Assembly: GCA_014055495.1 (NCBI GenBank)
Contig: WIAG01000018.1
Location: forward strand, 1-59,928
Length of the DNA stretch: 59,928 bases
Direction: 5' to 3'
From: Nitrospira sp. CR1.2
Lineage (GTDB): Bacteria > Nitrospirota > Nitrospiria > Nitrospirales > Nitrospiraceae
Every line of letters starts with the position of its first letter. The first letter of the stretch is position 1. Both the position numbers and the translations under genes were made by a program. The notes under the pieces are model-generated. The model had not been told where the DNA came from. It did no database searches and worked only from the letters and a program-made list of their open reading frames with translations. Shown here in pieces: positions 8,294 through 16,707 of the stretch.

Positions 8294-10639
8294 TCACTTT
8301 CTTCTGACAACAATAGCGTTGTGTATTTTCCATAAGCCATCGACTTCCTCTCTAGTTCCCCCTACCTTCATTCCGACCTGTGTGGACGGCCCCCCATCCA
8401 AGTTGATGGCAAGATTACAGCCTAGGCCTCCGTCGATCTCTCGAGCCGCCAATAACTCCGCGAATTCGTATAAGCTCAGCCCATTTCCGTGTGAGCCGTG
8501 TAACGTTACGAAAATAATCAGATGATCTCTCAAGCATACTGCCGCTCGATTAACTCGGTCATAATCATTCCTCCTAATGCCTAGCTTACCCCGATCCTCT
8601 ACAAGAATTGGTCCTGTCTGGAGTGCGAAATCGTAATTCGTGAGCGGGCCTAAGTCTTTAGCCCCAATTATTGTAATACCTTCGCTGTTTCGGACAAGCG
8701 CGCCTGATAGCCGATCATGCAGGGAAGCATTGCGAATCTTGCCATTTATAACGAGTACACCCGAAGGGCTTAGGCGCTTTGAATGGTCTATTTCGAAAAA
8801 CCCTCCATTCAACGCGAGTATTGTGCTCGAATCTTCCAAGAACTCACGGATGCTGGATCCATGAGGGGCTTTCTGTTCCATAAGGTCCATATCGAAAAGA
8901 GCAGGATCCACCGACCAGATCCGCATTTCGATGCCGTACTCTTTTGAAATGGCTTTACGAAATACAAAGCCGGCCTCAAGTGAGCGAGGTTCGCTTGTTC
9001 GAATCGCAGACAGGAGTGTTGGGACAGGATGTGATTGTTTTGATGTCGATGTAAATGTGACCTTAGGATGATCTGGATCAATCCGATTAGCATCTTCGAG
9101 AAATTTATCACCTGCTGCGGCCTTCCCCTGATCTGTCAGCAGGATGCCGAGAGACCACATCGCCAGTGAAAACCTCTCGTCGAGAGAAATGGCCTTTCTC
9201 AGTGCTAGTTCAGCGGATTTAATGTCTCCTGAAGATATTATGCGACGAGCGTACAGATAATAGGCATATGCTTCGACGCTCCTCGTGGGCGGCTTCGCAC
9301 TCTTTTTCTTGCTCAACGTTTGTTCATCAACATCTAGACCGAAAAGAATGGCCTCGGGAAGTACCTTGTAAATCTTTTTGAGTTCAAAAAGATTGCCGGA
9401 CAATTCCGTAGAGGAAACGAACGAGCCATCTGCAGTAGTAAGGGCTACGTGAATTGTTAGGTTGTCGCCATCAGAATCTGTCTCAATAGTGATTCTGTTG
9501 GATATCCGATTACTAGCGGAATTGACCGCTACAGATAGTGGCGGAGCGTTAACGAGATGTCCTGAGTTGTTCAAGAGCTCTGCTAAGTTCCGGTGCACCT
9601 TATCGGCTACGAATTTTTCATCTTTCTTTAACGAGCCGCTATCCAGCAAATCGATTAAAACAACCGGTGACAGTGTGGCCATTTCATGATGCGGAGGCTC
9701 AATCTCACTTTGCTTGTGGCTAGTATTGGTAGGGTCCACTGTTTGCCCACTAAGCACTGCCACTTTAGGTTTGTCGATCTCTCGTAACGCATTCTTCAGA
9801 AGTAGAAAGCTATCCTCATCTCTCTTCTCGCCTGGCAGAACCGGTTTGACGATATCTATATGATCGGTATCCACAGGCATTGGATTTCCATCACAAAACT
9901 GTAGTGCACTGTTCGCCTGTACGACCATAACAGGTCCGGTCTTTCGGGTTTCGTATGCGCAGCGAATGCGCGTGCGAATGGTCCCTTGGTCGATAGCGTT
10001 CCTCCACATGCTCCCGTGACCTGCCAAAAACTGATTGTGATCTCCGAATACCATGGTCACAAGTGCAGGATTCTGGAGTACATATTGCCCAACATTTGCC
10101 AATTCAGAGCCCTCGTGCGGGGTGGAGTAGAGGACAGCCAGCGGGACTCTTTGGGACTCACGATGATAGGTGAGGAGAAAACGCTCTACGATTAGACCTC
10201 CCATACTATGGGCGACGAAAATGATTTGCTCGTAGTCTAGTATTCCATCCCCAGCAAGACGTTCGCGAAGATTCTGGACCGCCTGGTCGATGGTGAAAGA
10301 AGGCCCTATGAGAGGGGAACCGAATCCAAACTTATAGACATCACTTCCGAAGAATGTAGAATTCTCACCTTTGGTCTCCAGGTCCTCCTTAATCAGATTA
10401 AAGAATGATCTTCCCTTCTTGTTCTGCCAGGTAGTCCGCGAGTCTCCAAATATGCCGTGGACAAATATCAATGCTCGCTTCGATGTTTTATTCGGTCCCA
10501 TGACGTACGATGAGATTGGCTGATTAGGGAGTGTTGTCTGCGTCTGCTCAGCACAGCTTATGGTGAGTAATAAGGCGGCAATGAGGAAAAGGACGAGATG
10601 ATTGCGTTTTCCAAGAATAGCTTTCGTCAACCGCCGCAT
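8294..10639 (-). CDS. Lipoprotein fusing alpha/beta hydrolase, TPR and phosphodiester glycosidase
   Basis: This 781-residue protein starts with a lipoprotein signal (LLLTISC, Cys29). Residues about 50-280 form a PGAP1/lipase-like alpha/beta hydrolase with HG at 61-62 and nucleophile Ser145 in AHSMGG. Residues about 450-515 look like TPR repeats (AYAYYLYARRI, SAELALRKAISLDERF). The last 220 residues match the phosphodiester glycosidase family (NAGPA-like): ALNGGFFEID, PSGVLVINGK and the closing NLDGGPSTQV. That family removes sugar-1-phosphate caps or cleaves phosphodiester-linked sugars. The fusion suggests an envelope enzyme acting on a lipid- or glycan-linked phosphodiester; the substrate is unknown. 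It is on the same strand as the defence operon, 167 bases past its last gene. Confidence 0.78.
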   Translation of the reverse strand: MRRLTKAILGKRNHLVLFLIAALLLTISCAEQTQTTLPNQPISSYVMGPNKTSKRALIFVHGIFGDSRTTWQNKKGRSFFNLIKEDLETKGENSTFFGSDVYKFGFGSPLIGPSFTIDQAVQNLRERLAGDGILDYEQIIFVAHSMGGLIVERFLLTYHRESQRVPLAVLYSTPHEGSELANVGQYVLQNPALVTMVFGDHNQFLAGHGSMWRNAIDQGTIRTRIRCAYETRKTGPVMVVQANSALQFCDGNPMPVDTDHIDIVKPVLPGEKRDEDSFLLLKNALREIDKPKVAVLSGQTVDPTNTSHKQSEIEPPHHEMATLSPVVLIDLLDSGSLKKDEKFVADKVHRNLAELLNNSGHLVNAPPLSVAVNSASNRISNRITIETDSDGDNLTIHVALTTADGSFVSSTELSGNLFELKKIYKVLPEAILFGLDVDEQTLSKKKSAKPPTRSVEAYAYYLYARRIISSGDIKSAELALRKAISLDERFSLAMWSLGILLTDQGKAAAGDKFLEDANRIDPDHPKVTFTSTSKQSHPVPTLLSAIRTSEPRSLEAGFVFRKAISKEYGIEMRIWSVDPALFDMDLMEQKAPHGSSIREFLEDSSTILALNGGFFEIDHSKRLSPSGVLVINGKIRNASLHDRLSGALVRNSEGITIIGAKDLGPLTNYDFALQTGPILVEDRGKLGIRRNDYDRVNRAAVCLRDHLIIFVTLHGSHGNGLSLYEFAELLAAREIDGGLGCNLAINLDGGPSTQVGMKVGGTREEVDGLWKIHNAIVVRRK

Positions 10640-10806
10640 ATTGCCTCCTCCTTGACGCTCTGAGGTTAAGAGAGCGGGAGACCCTTCCCAGAACTGTCAG
10701 AAACTCTGCCACAATTTGCACGTCGTTCTCTGAGAACCGTTTATTCCGCAAACAGTAATCGCGGGCTTCTTGAGATTGGCTTCTTCGACGGTTCCTCTTC
10801 TTCTGC

Positions 10807-11022
10807 TCAAGTTTCTTCCCCCTCATCTAAATGCTGCAAATGGCAGGGCTTGTGCCAGACTCGACGGAAGAGCCATGAGCTTCCGTCGAGATCTTGCCAT
10901 TGGGTCTCAACGTCGATTTCCCCATCTCCATCCGTAATTTGTACCCCACACAGGGCGCATTGCTGCGTCCACCCTTTGGCAGGCACGGCAAGCGCAAAGT
11001 TTAGATCCATAGAAAACCTCAA
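10807..11022 (-). CDS. Small Cys/His protein at the end of the defence operon
   Basis: The 71-residue product has a CALC pair and a later WHKPCHLQHL segment, so it could bind one zinc ion. I do not recognise a named family. Its ATG overlaps the stop codon of the type III Res gene (ATGA), which makes it the ninth member of the packed operon and argues that it is real and co-translated. A role as an accessory or specificity factor is only a guess. Confidence 0.6.
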   Translation of the reverse strand: MRFSMDLNFALAVPAKGWTQQCALCGVQITDGDGEIDVETQWQDLDGSSWLFRRVWHKPCHLQHLDEGEET

Positions 11023-13700
11023 CAGGCCACAAACTGACTTGCTAGCCCCGCCAGCGTCATGTTTTCAGCAATCACGTCATGAGGGATGAGGATATACTTC
11101 CAAGGCTTGCCGCCGTTGCTGAGGGCGTGGGTCGTGGCACGGTTGCACCAGATAACCGCGGCATCTTTCTTGGCCAATACCTCGGGCGAAGTCATTTCAT
11201 TCTTAGCCTTGGGCTCAAGCATGTAAATGCAGTCCATCGTTTCCGCCACGAAATCCGGTTGGTAATCACGCACTGAGACACCAAGTTTATACGAGATCTG
11301 GAATTGTCCTGACACAGGCCTAAACCACTTCTGCGAATCCCGATCAAGGATAATGGCTAGCCGTCGCTCGGTATCGGAATCGAATTTCTGAACAGAATAG
11401 AGGCCGCGTTGAAACCCACCGAAAAGCATCTGTGCGATTCGTCCTCGATCCTCGACCGTCTGGCGAAAGTCCTGGACCGCTTCTCCATCTTTGGCAGTGT
11501 ATGCACACTGTTTTAATTCAGTGAACCCCTTGCTCACCACCACATCGTAACCAGCAGCTTTCTCCCATTGATGTTCTTGCATTTGCGCATGAACAAACGC
11601 CGCGAGCTGATTTTGATAGTAAATCAGGACGTTCCTGATATCCTCTTCCGTCGTGAGATAGGAGCGCAGATGCTCCACGAGCTGGCCGGCCAGGTCATAC
11701 AGCAGGTCGGCATGTTCGTCGTAAGAGATGTCGTCGAAATCGACGAGACCACGGATCACATAGTGTTCCAAACGTTGTTCCGGCTGCATCTGGCCGCCAT
11801 AACTGAGCGTCTCCTGCTCATGCGTCCGAAGATGCTGAATGAGCAAATCCCGCTCGACCGGTTGGTAATGGACGTTTGAACAATCGAGCGTAAAACGATC
11901 AAATCCCGTGGTTACTTCACCTTTCGGCACCACAAGAATGCGCGGAATATCGATGGTCTGCTGCACCACAAGCTGCGTCGTCTTTTGAACCACAGCGGCA
12001 ATGTCTGGAGAGGTCGCCATGCCTGGTAAACCTTGCTGACTTGGCAACGCCGCTCTCTTGACCTCCTCGACGATCTTGGCCTGAATCTCCGGTTTGAGCA
12101 GATACTGAGAAGAAGGAAGATTCTCGTATTTCTGGATTTCTTTGTAGGCCACCTGTGCAATACCGCGTTCGACTTCACCAGCGAATATTGAAGTTGCCGC
12201 GATAGATCCTCCAAGTGGCCCGGTGAGGAAGGCTCCATGCAGCTGTTCCTCGATTATGGACTTCGCGACGACCGTGCGGGTTTTTCGAAGGTCAGTTGCC
12301 GGGTCCAAAATGACCTGCGTCAAACGAATTGCAGAATCTGGCCTATTGGCCTCATCGACAATTTCCTGGAAGCGGTCATGGGCAATGATATTGAGCCGGT
12401 CGACTGTAGTCACGCCGGTGCGTCTCCCATAAGGAAGGCGGAGGCCACGGCCTATGGATTGCTCAATGAGCGTGCGCGCATTAGCGGCTCGCAGCGGAAC
12501 GATCGTATAGAGGTTCGTCACGTCCCAGCCTTCTTTCAGCATGTTGACGTGAATGACGATCTCGGTCGGCTCCTCCGGGTTCTCCACCGCGAGCAAGCGC
12601 TGAACCATTTGATCCTCTTCCGCCCCGGTCTTGCTGGAATCCACCTGAATGACCTTGTCTTTGTATCGTCCTTCGAAAAACTGCGTCGATTGAATGAGCT
12701 GCATCAATTGGCGAGCGTGGGTCGTATCGCGGGCGATGATCAGCATGAACGGCTTGACGGTGCGCTGCTCTGCCTGGCGAGCGTAGGTCTCTAATTCAAC
12801 CTTTGTGTTCTCGTGGACACGCACGCCATCTTCAAGCTTGATCTTTTCGAGCTCAGCGGCGCCGAACTGAGCAGGGTTGAAATTCTTCTGCGTGACCACG
12901 GCCGGTTCTTTCACAAAACCATCCGCCATGGCCTTCGCCAAGGGGTAGTCGTAGATCACGTTCTTGAATGCCACAGGACCCTTTGCCGACTCCACAAATG
13001 GTGTGGCAGTCAGTTCCAGCCCAAGGACCGGCTTCAATTCATTGATCGCTCGCACACCGGCCGACGCGCGATAACGATGGGACTCGTCCATGATCAATAC
13101 CAGATCGTCCAGGCCTGCCAGGTACTCAAAGTAGCTTTGACCGACGTACTCCGAGAGCCGTTTGATTCGTGGTGCTTTTCCGCCTCGTACTTCCGAGTTG
13201 ATCTTCGAGATATTGAAGATATTGATGTGGACCTCTTGGCCAAACCCCGGCAACGAAGTCAGGCGAGCAGCGACTCCGGATTCGTAGTTGTCCCCTGTGA
13301 TGATCGTCGGCGGTTCCGTGGCAAATTCTGCGATCCCAGTGAAGACGTACTTCGCTGTGTTAGGGGTAAAGTCCGCGATGAGTTTGTTATAGATGGTCAG
13401 GTTTGGAGCCAGCACGAAGAAGTGATTGATCCCATATGCCAGGTGCAGATAGCTGATAAAGGCGCCCATGAGACGGGTTTTGCCGACACCAGTCGCAAGA
13501 GCGAAGCAGAGTGACGGGAACTCCCGCTCAAAGTCTGTGACGGTGGGGAATTCGCTTGTGATCGCCGTGAGGGCCGTATTCAGATCTGCATTTTTCTTGG
13601 GCGGGACAATCTCTGTGATACGGTCCAGTATTTCCAAAGACTGTCTTTGAGGAGGCCTGAGGCTCAGACGACCGGCTATGGCATTGACGTGGCGATTCAT
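11019..13700 (-). CDS. res: Type III restriction enzyme Res subunit (helicase-nuclease)
   Basis: The 893-residue protein has a superfamily 2 helicase core: Walker A ATGVGKT at residues 69-75, a DEAH-like box MDESHRY near 208, LELTATP motif III, and motif VI-like QSIGRGLRLPYG. The C-terminus has a PD-(D/E)XK nuclease, PDFV followed by MLEPKAK, as in type III Res subunits. Res translocates or switches on DNA after the Mod subunit finds unmethylated sites, then cuts. It lies two genes after Mod, with a DUF1016 nuclease between them, and both junctions are ATGA overlaps. The length (about 890) is normal for the family. Confidence 0.88.
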   Translation of the reverse strand: MNRHVNAIAGRLSLRPPQRQSLEILDRITEIVPPKKNADLNTALTAITSEFPTVTDFEREFPSLCFALATGVGKTRLMGAFISYLHLAYGINHFFVLAPNLTIYNKLIADFTPNTAKYVFTGIAEFATEPPTIITGDNYESGVAARLTSLPGFGQEVHINIFNISKINSEVRGGKAPRIKRLSEYVGQSYFEYLAGLDDLVLIMDESHRYRASAGVRAINELKPVLGLELTATPFVESAKGPVAFKNVIYDYPLAKAMADGFVKEPAVVTQKNFNPAQFGAAELEKIKLEDGVRVHENTKVELETYARQAEQRTVKPFMLIIARDTTHARQLMQLIQSTQFFEGRYKDKVIQVDSSKTGAEEDQMVQRLLAVENPEEPTEIVIHVNMLKEGWDVTNLYTIVPLRAANARTLIEQSIGRGLRLPYGRRTGVTTVDRLNIIAHDRFQEIVDEANRPDSAIRLTQVILDPATDLRKTRTVVAKSIIEEQLHGAFLTGPLGGSIAATSIFAGEVERGIAQVAYKEIQKYENLPSSQYLLKPEIQAKIVEEVKRAALPSQQGLPGMATSPDIAAVVQKTTQLVVQQTIDIPRILVVPKGEVTTGFDRFTLDCSNVHYQPVERDLLIQHLRTHEQETLSYGGQMQPEQRLEHYVIRGLVDFDDISYDEHADLLYDLAGQLVEHLRSYLTTEEDIRNVLIYYQNQLAAFVHAQMQEHQWEKAAGYDVVVSKGFTELKQCAYTAKDGEAVQDFRQTVEDRGRIAQMLFGGFQRGLYSVQKFDSDTERRLAIILDRDSQKWFRPVSGQFQISYKLGVSVRDYQPDFVAETMDCIYMLEPKAKNEMTSPEVLAKKDAAVIWCNRATTHALSNGGKPWKYILIPHDVIAENMTLAGLASQFVAC

Positions 13701-14842
13701 GGAACCTTCTTTCCCGCTGACTTGACGGTTGCGCCGCTCAGCTGCCGGACTTCTCGACGCAGTTCCGCCTTCAATTCCGCCTCCGTGGGCAAATGCAGCT
13801 TGTACCGGCTTGCAAAGATCTTCTGCTTCTGTTCCGGCCCCAGTGTATAGCGGACGACGGCGTCGTTCTTGTCCGCGCAGAGAATCAATCCCAATGTCGG
13901 GCCGTCGCCTTCTGTACGTCGTTCGTGATCAAAATAGTTCACATACAGTTGCAGTTGACCAAGATCCTGATGTGTGAGCTTTCCGGTCTTCAGGTCGATG
14001 AGCACATAACACTTGAGGACCGTGTGGTAGAAGACCAGGTCGATGTAGAAATGATCGCCGTCCAACGTCAAGCGCTCCTGACGGGCGACAAAGGCGAATC
14101 CCTTCCCCAGCTCCAGCAGAAAAGCCTGGAGGTTATTGATGAGCCCTTCCTCCAACTGGGATTCGACCAGACGCGGCGACTCCGGCAGGCCGAGGAATTC
14201 CATGACGACCGGGTCTTTAAAGATGTCGGTGGGCTGTTGAACGACGTGGCCTTTCGTTGCCAGCTTCATCAGCCCCTTCTTATCCTTGCTCAGGGCCAAT
14301 CGTTCGTACAGCAAACTGGTGAATTGCCGCTCCAGTTCGCGAGCCGACCAGGCATATTTGATGGCCTCGATTTCGTAAAAAGAACGCGCGTCCGTCTTGT
14401 CCACGCGAAGAAGCGTCCGGTAGTGTGTCCACGACAGATTCGGGTGAAGTCGGCCAGGCTGCCATGATTCCGCACGCACTGCGTTCGAAATCTGTCGATC
14501 ATCGACCGGCGAGAGAAGCGACACAATCGAACGCACCGCGTTCGAATTCCGTTCTCCAAGTAGCAGGGGGTATTCCAGATAAAACGCCCTGCAGTATTCG
14601 AGATTCCGTACCGACCATCCTTTACCCACGTCTGTGGAGAGACGCCGGGACAAGTCTTTGAGCAGCGCCTCGCCATAACGCGCCCGTTTCTTTCCCTTCT
14701 GCTCCTCCTCCACGATTTCGCGTCCAATGAGCCAATTGGCGCAGACCTGTACAGTATTGACCGACCGAGCCACGCCGGCCCGAGCCGAATCCAAGATCTC
14801 GCGAATCCGGTGATAAAGAGTGTGACGAGTGGGTTGAGTCAT
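13697..14842 (-). CDS. DUF1016 / YhcG-family PD-(D/E)XK nuclease
   Basis: This 381-residue protein matches the YhcG family: an N-terminal DUF1016_N helical region (RIREILDSARAGVARSVN, then WLIGREIVEEEQ and GEALLKDLSRRLS) and a C-terminal nuclease with FYIDLVFYH and VLIDLKTGKLTHQDLGQL, which supply the acidic and Lys residues of a PD-(D/E)XK site. Family members are often found with restriction-modification genes, where they are thought to be nucleases or accessory subunits. Here the gene is wedged between mod and res with ATGA overlaps on both sides, so all three should be made in fixed ratio. Confidence 0.85.
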   Translation of the reverse strand: MTQPTRHTLYHRIREILDSARAGVARSVNTVQVCANWLIGREIVEEEQKGKKRARYGEALLKDLSRRLSTDVGKGWSVRNLEYCRAFYLEYPLLLGERNSNAVRSIVSLLSPVDDRQISNAVRAESWQPGRLHPNLSWTHYRTLLRVDKTDARSFYEIEAIKYAWSARELERQFTSLLYERLALSKDKKGLMKLATKGHVVQQPTDIFKDPVVMEFLGLPESPRLVESQLEEGLINNLQAFLLELGKGFAFVARQERLTLDGDHFYIDLVFYHTVLKCYVLIDLKTGKLTHQDLGQLQLYVNYFDHERRTEGDGPTLGLILCADKNDAVVRYTLGPEQKQKIFASRYKLHLPTEAELKAELRREVRQLSGATVKSAGKKVP

Positions 14843-16467
14843 TCTGGCCTAGACTCGCTCTGGTCCAGAGCAAGCGTCTGCTGCCCCGGCGTCAGTGGCG
14901 CCTGGGGCAAATTTTCTATCTTGAGACTGTAATCGTCATGGGCCCACTCGCAGCGAGCGAGGACCGTCTTGGGAATCTTCTTGATCGTGAGGTTGGAATA
15001 TCGATCGACTTTTCCACGGAAGGCAGAGCACAACACTAACAACGAGCGGGTTTCGCCGACTTCATCACTCAGCGCTTGCAACTGGTCATGGCTGAGGTTC
15101 TGCGTGGTGACGTAAATGAAGTCTCGCTCTGACGAATGGCCCTGCTGCCAATAGACCGTATCACTCGGTGCGTAGGTAAATCCTTCCAGTTTGCAGACCG
15201 CTTGCGCGAGCATGGCCGAATTATAGGTCTTGTTGACAACCCAGTTCCCCCACTTGTCTTTCTCCAACAGCGACGGCGCAAGATGGTAGTAACGGAATCC
15301 GCCACCACCGTTCCAATCCACGGCATCAGTAATCCCACCCTTGTCTTCACCATCGATGACTTTCTTGAGACGTGGGAGAATTAGTTCGTGACAATGTTCA
15401 CCCAGTTCTACCATGATCCATCGGCGTCCCATCTTATGAGCGACTGCGCCAGTCGTGCCCGAGCCAGCAAAAGAGTCTAGGACCCAGTCACCAACATCAG
15501 TGGAAAGACGCATGATTCTTTCAATCAATCGCTCAGGTTTTGGGGTACCAAAGGACACAGAGGACGGGAACAGCTCTCGCATTTCGTTCTTAGAAGTTCG
15601 GTTGCTACCAACTTCGTCTTTTGACCAAAGTGTCCGAGGAACTAGATCTCCAACCTCTGACAGATAGCGCTTGATGCTTGGGCGTGCATCCTTCTTAGGG
15701 CCCCACCAGATACGACCATCTTTATCGAGCTCACGCAGTTTCTCCTCAGAGATCCTCCAGAATCTTCCAGGAGGCGGCGAGAACGTTCGTCCAGTCGGAC
15801 CAGACAGACTGTACTGTCCTTTTGAATAAGGCTTATTTGCATAAGGATCGCCCGGTAACCACGGGCCACGCGGATCGTTATCGGGATTCACGTAGATTGA
15901 GTTTGCTTCATCAGTCCGAGGTAGTTTTCTGGGAATCCATTCACGATTTCTTGAATAAACAAGTATATAGTCATGATCAGCCGAAAACTGTCTGGCAGAA
16001 TTGCGCGGTGAATCCGCCTTCTCCCAGATCACGGTTGCTACGAAATTCTCCCGTCCTAGCACCTCATCGCAAACTAGCTTCAGATAGTGCGCTTCGTTGT
16101 CATCGATGTTAATCCAAAGAGAACCGTCTGGAGCCATGAGTCGCCTCATTAGCTCGATACGGTCCCGCATCAGCGACAGCCACAAAGAATGCTCTACACC
16201 ATCATCATAGTGCTCAAATGCACTTCCAGTGTTATACGGTGGGTCGATGTATATGCATTTGATCTTGCCAGTAAACTCTTGTTCGAGCGCTTTAAGTGCA
16301 AGCAGATTGTCACCAAAGATGAGCCGGTTATCAAAGATGTCGTGGCTGGTGACCCGGTGGGAGGCGTGGTAAGACTTCCCCGGGTCCTCCAGCAGAATAC
16401 GCGGCTCCAACTTCGGCCGGTTCTCTTTTCCAATCCAGGTGAGTTCAAGTTTTTGTTTTCGTGCCAT
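14839..16467 (-). CDS. mod: Type III DNA methyltransferase Mod subunit
   Basis: The 542-residue protein is a beta-class N6-adenine methyltransferase: catalytic motif IV DPPYNTGS starts at residue 75 and the AdoMet-binding motif I LDSFAGSGTTGAVA comes later, near 342. This motif order is the beta class, typical of type III Mod. Between them lies a variable target-recognition region (about 150-300). It protects host DNA and gives target specificity to Res. It is somewhat shorter than many Mod proteins (600 or more). The gene starts 27 bases after the KTSC gene and its stop overlaps the start of the DUF1016 gene. Confidence 0.88.
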   Translation of the reverse strand: MARKQKLELTWIGKENRPKLEPRILLEDPGKSYHASHRVTSHDIFDNRLIFGDNLLALKALEQEFTGKIKCIYIDPPYNTGSAFEHYDDGVEHSLWLSLMRDRIELMRRLMAPDGSLWINIDDNEAHYLKLVCDEVLGRENFVATVIWEKADSPRNSARQFSADHDYILVYSRNREWIPRKLPRTDEANSIYVNPDNDPRGPWLPGDPYANKPYSKGQYSLSGPTGRTFSPPPGRFWRISEEKLRELDKDGRIWWGPKKDARPSIKRYLSEVGDLVPRTLWSKDEVGSNRTSKNEMRELFPSSVSFGTPKPERLIERIMRLSTDVGDWVLDSFAGSGTTGAVAHKMGRRWIMVELGEHCHELILPRLKKVIDGEDKGGITDAVDWNGGGGFRYYHLAPSLLEKDKWGNWVVNKTYNSAMLAQAVCKLEGFTYAPSDTVYWQQGHSSERDFIYVTTQNLSHDQLQALSDEVGETRSLLVLCSAFRGKVDRYSNLTIKKIPKTVLARCEWAHDDYSLKIENLPQAPLTPGQQTLALDQSESRPE

Positions 16468-16494
16468 TGGGCTAAGTAGACATATTGAATATCG

Positions 16495-16707
16495 CTACGC
16501 TCTCGCGTATCTGTACACGCCCTTGATATTTTGCGCCAAAAATTGCCCCTTCGAGGGCGCCGCCTTCATCCTTTCGAACACGATCTCAGGTACGTCGTAA
16601 TAGTTGTAGCGCGTACCGTTTCTGAATTCGACAACCAACATGTGCCGTTCCTTGACGTAGTCAAAACCTGCAATGTTGGACGATTCGGGAGTGGCAATCC
16701 AGCTCAT
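16495..16707 (-). CDS. KTSC-domain small protein
   Basis: The 70-residue product is almost entirely a KTSC domain, recognised by the IAGFDYVKERHMLVVEF strand pair followed by GTRYNYYDVP and a C-terminal SKGQFLAQNIKGVYRY. The domain is named for its presence at the C-terminus of some lysyl-tRNA synthetases, and its function alone is not known. The ATG overlaps the HerA stop (ATGA), tying it to the SIR2-HerA pair on one side and the Mod gene 27 bases on the other. It may bind nucleic acid or another protein of the locus; that is a guess. Confidence 0.8.
   Translation of the reverse strand: MSWIATPESSNIAGFDYVKERHMLVVEFRNGTRYNYYDVPEIVFERMKAAPSKGQFLAQNIKGVYRYARA

Noticed and set aside
10548..10826. 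Minus-strand 92-residue open frame between the small Cys/His gene and the triple-domain lipoprotein gene
   Set aside because: It overlaps both neighbours, including 92 bases of the lipoprotein signal region, has no recognisable motif and no good ribosome-binding site.
12813..13514. Long plus-strand frame (233 residues) inside the Res gene
   Set aside because: It lies wholly within the well-supported Res gene on the other strand and has no family features; it is a codon shadow.
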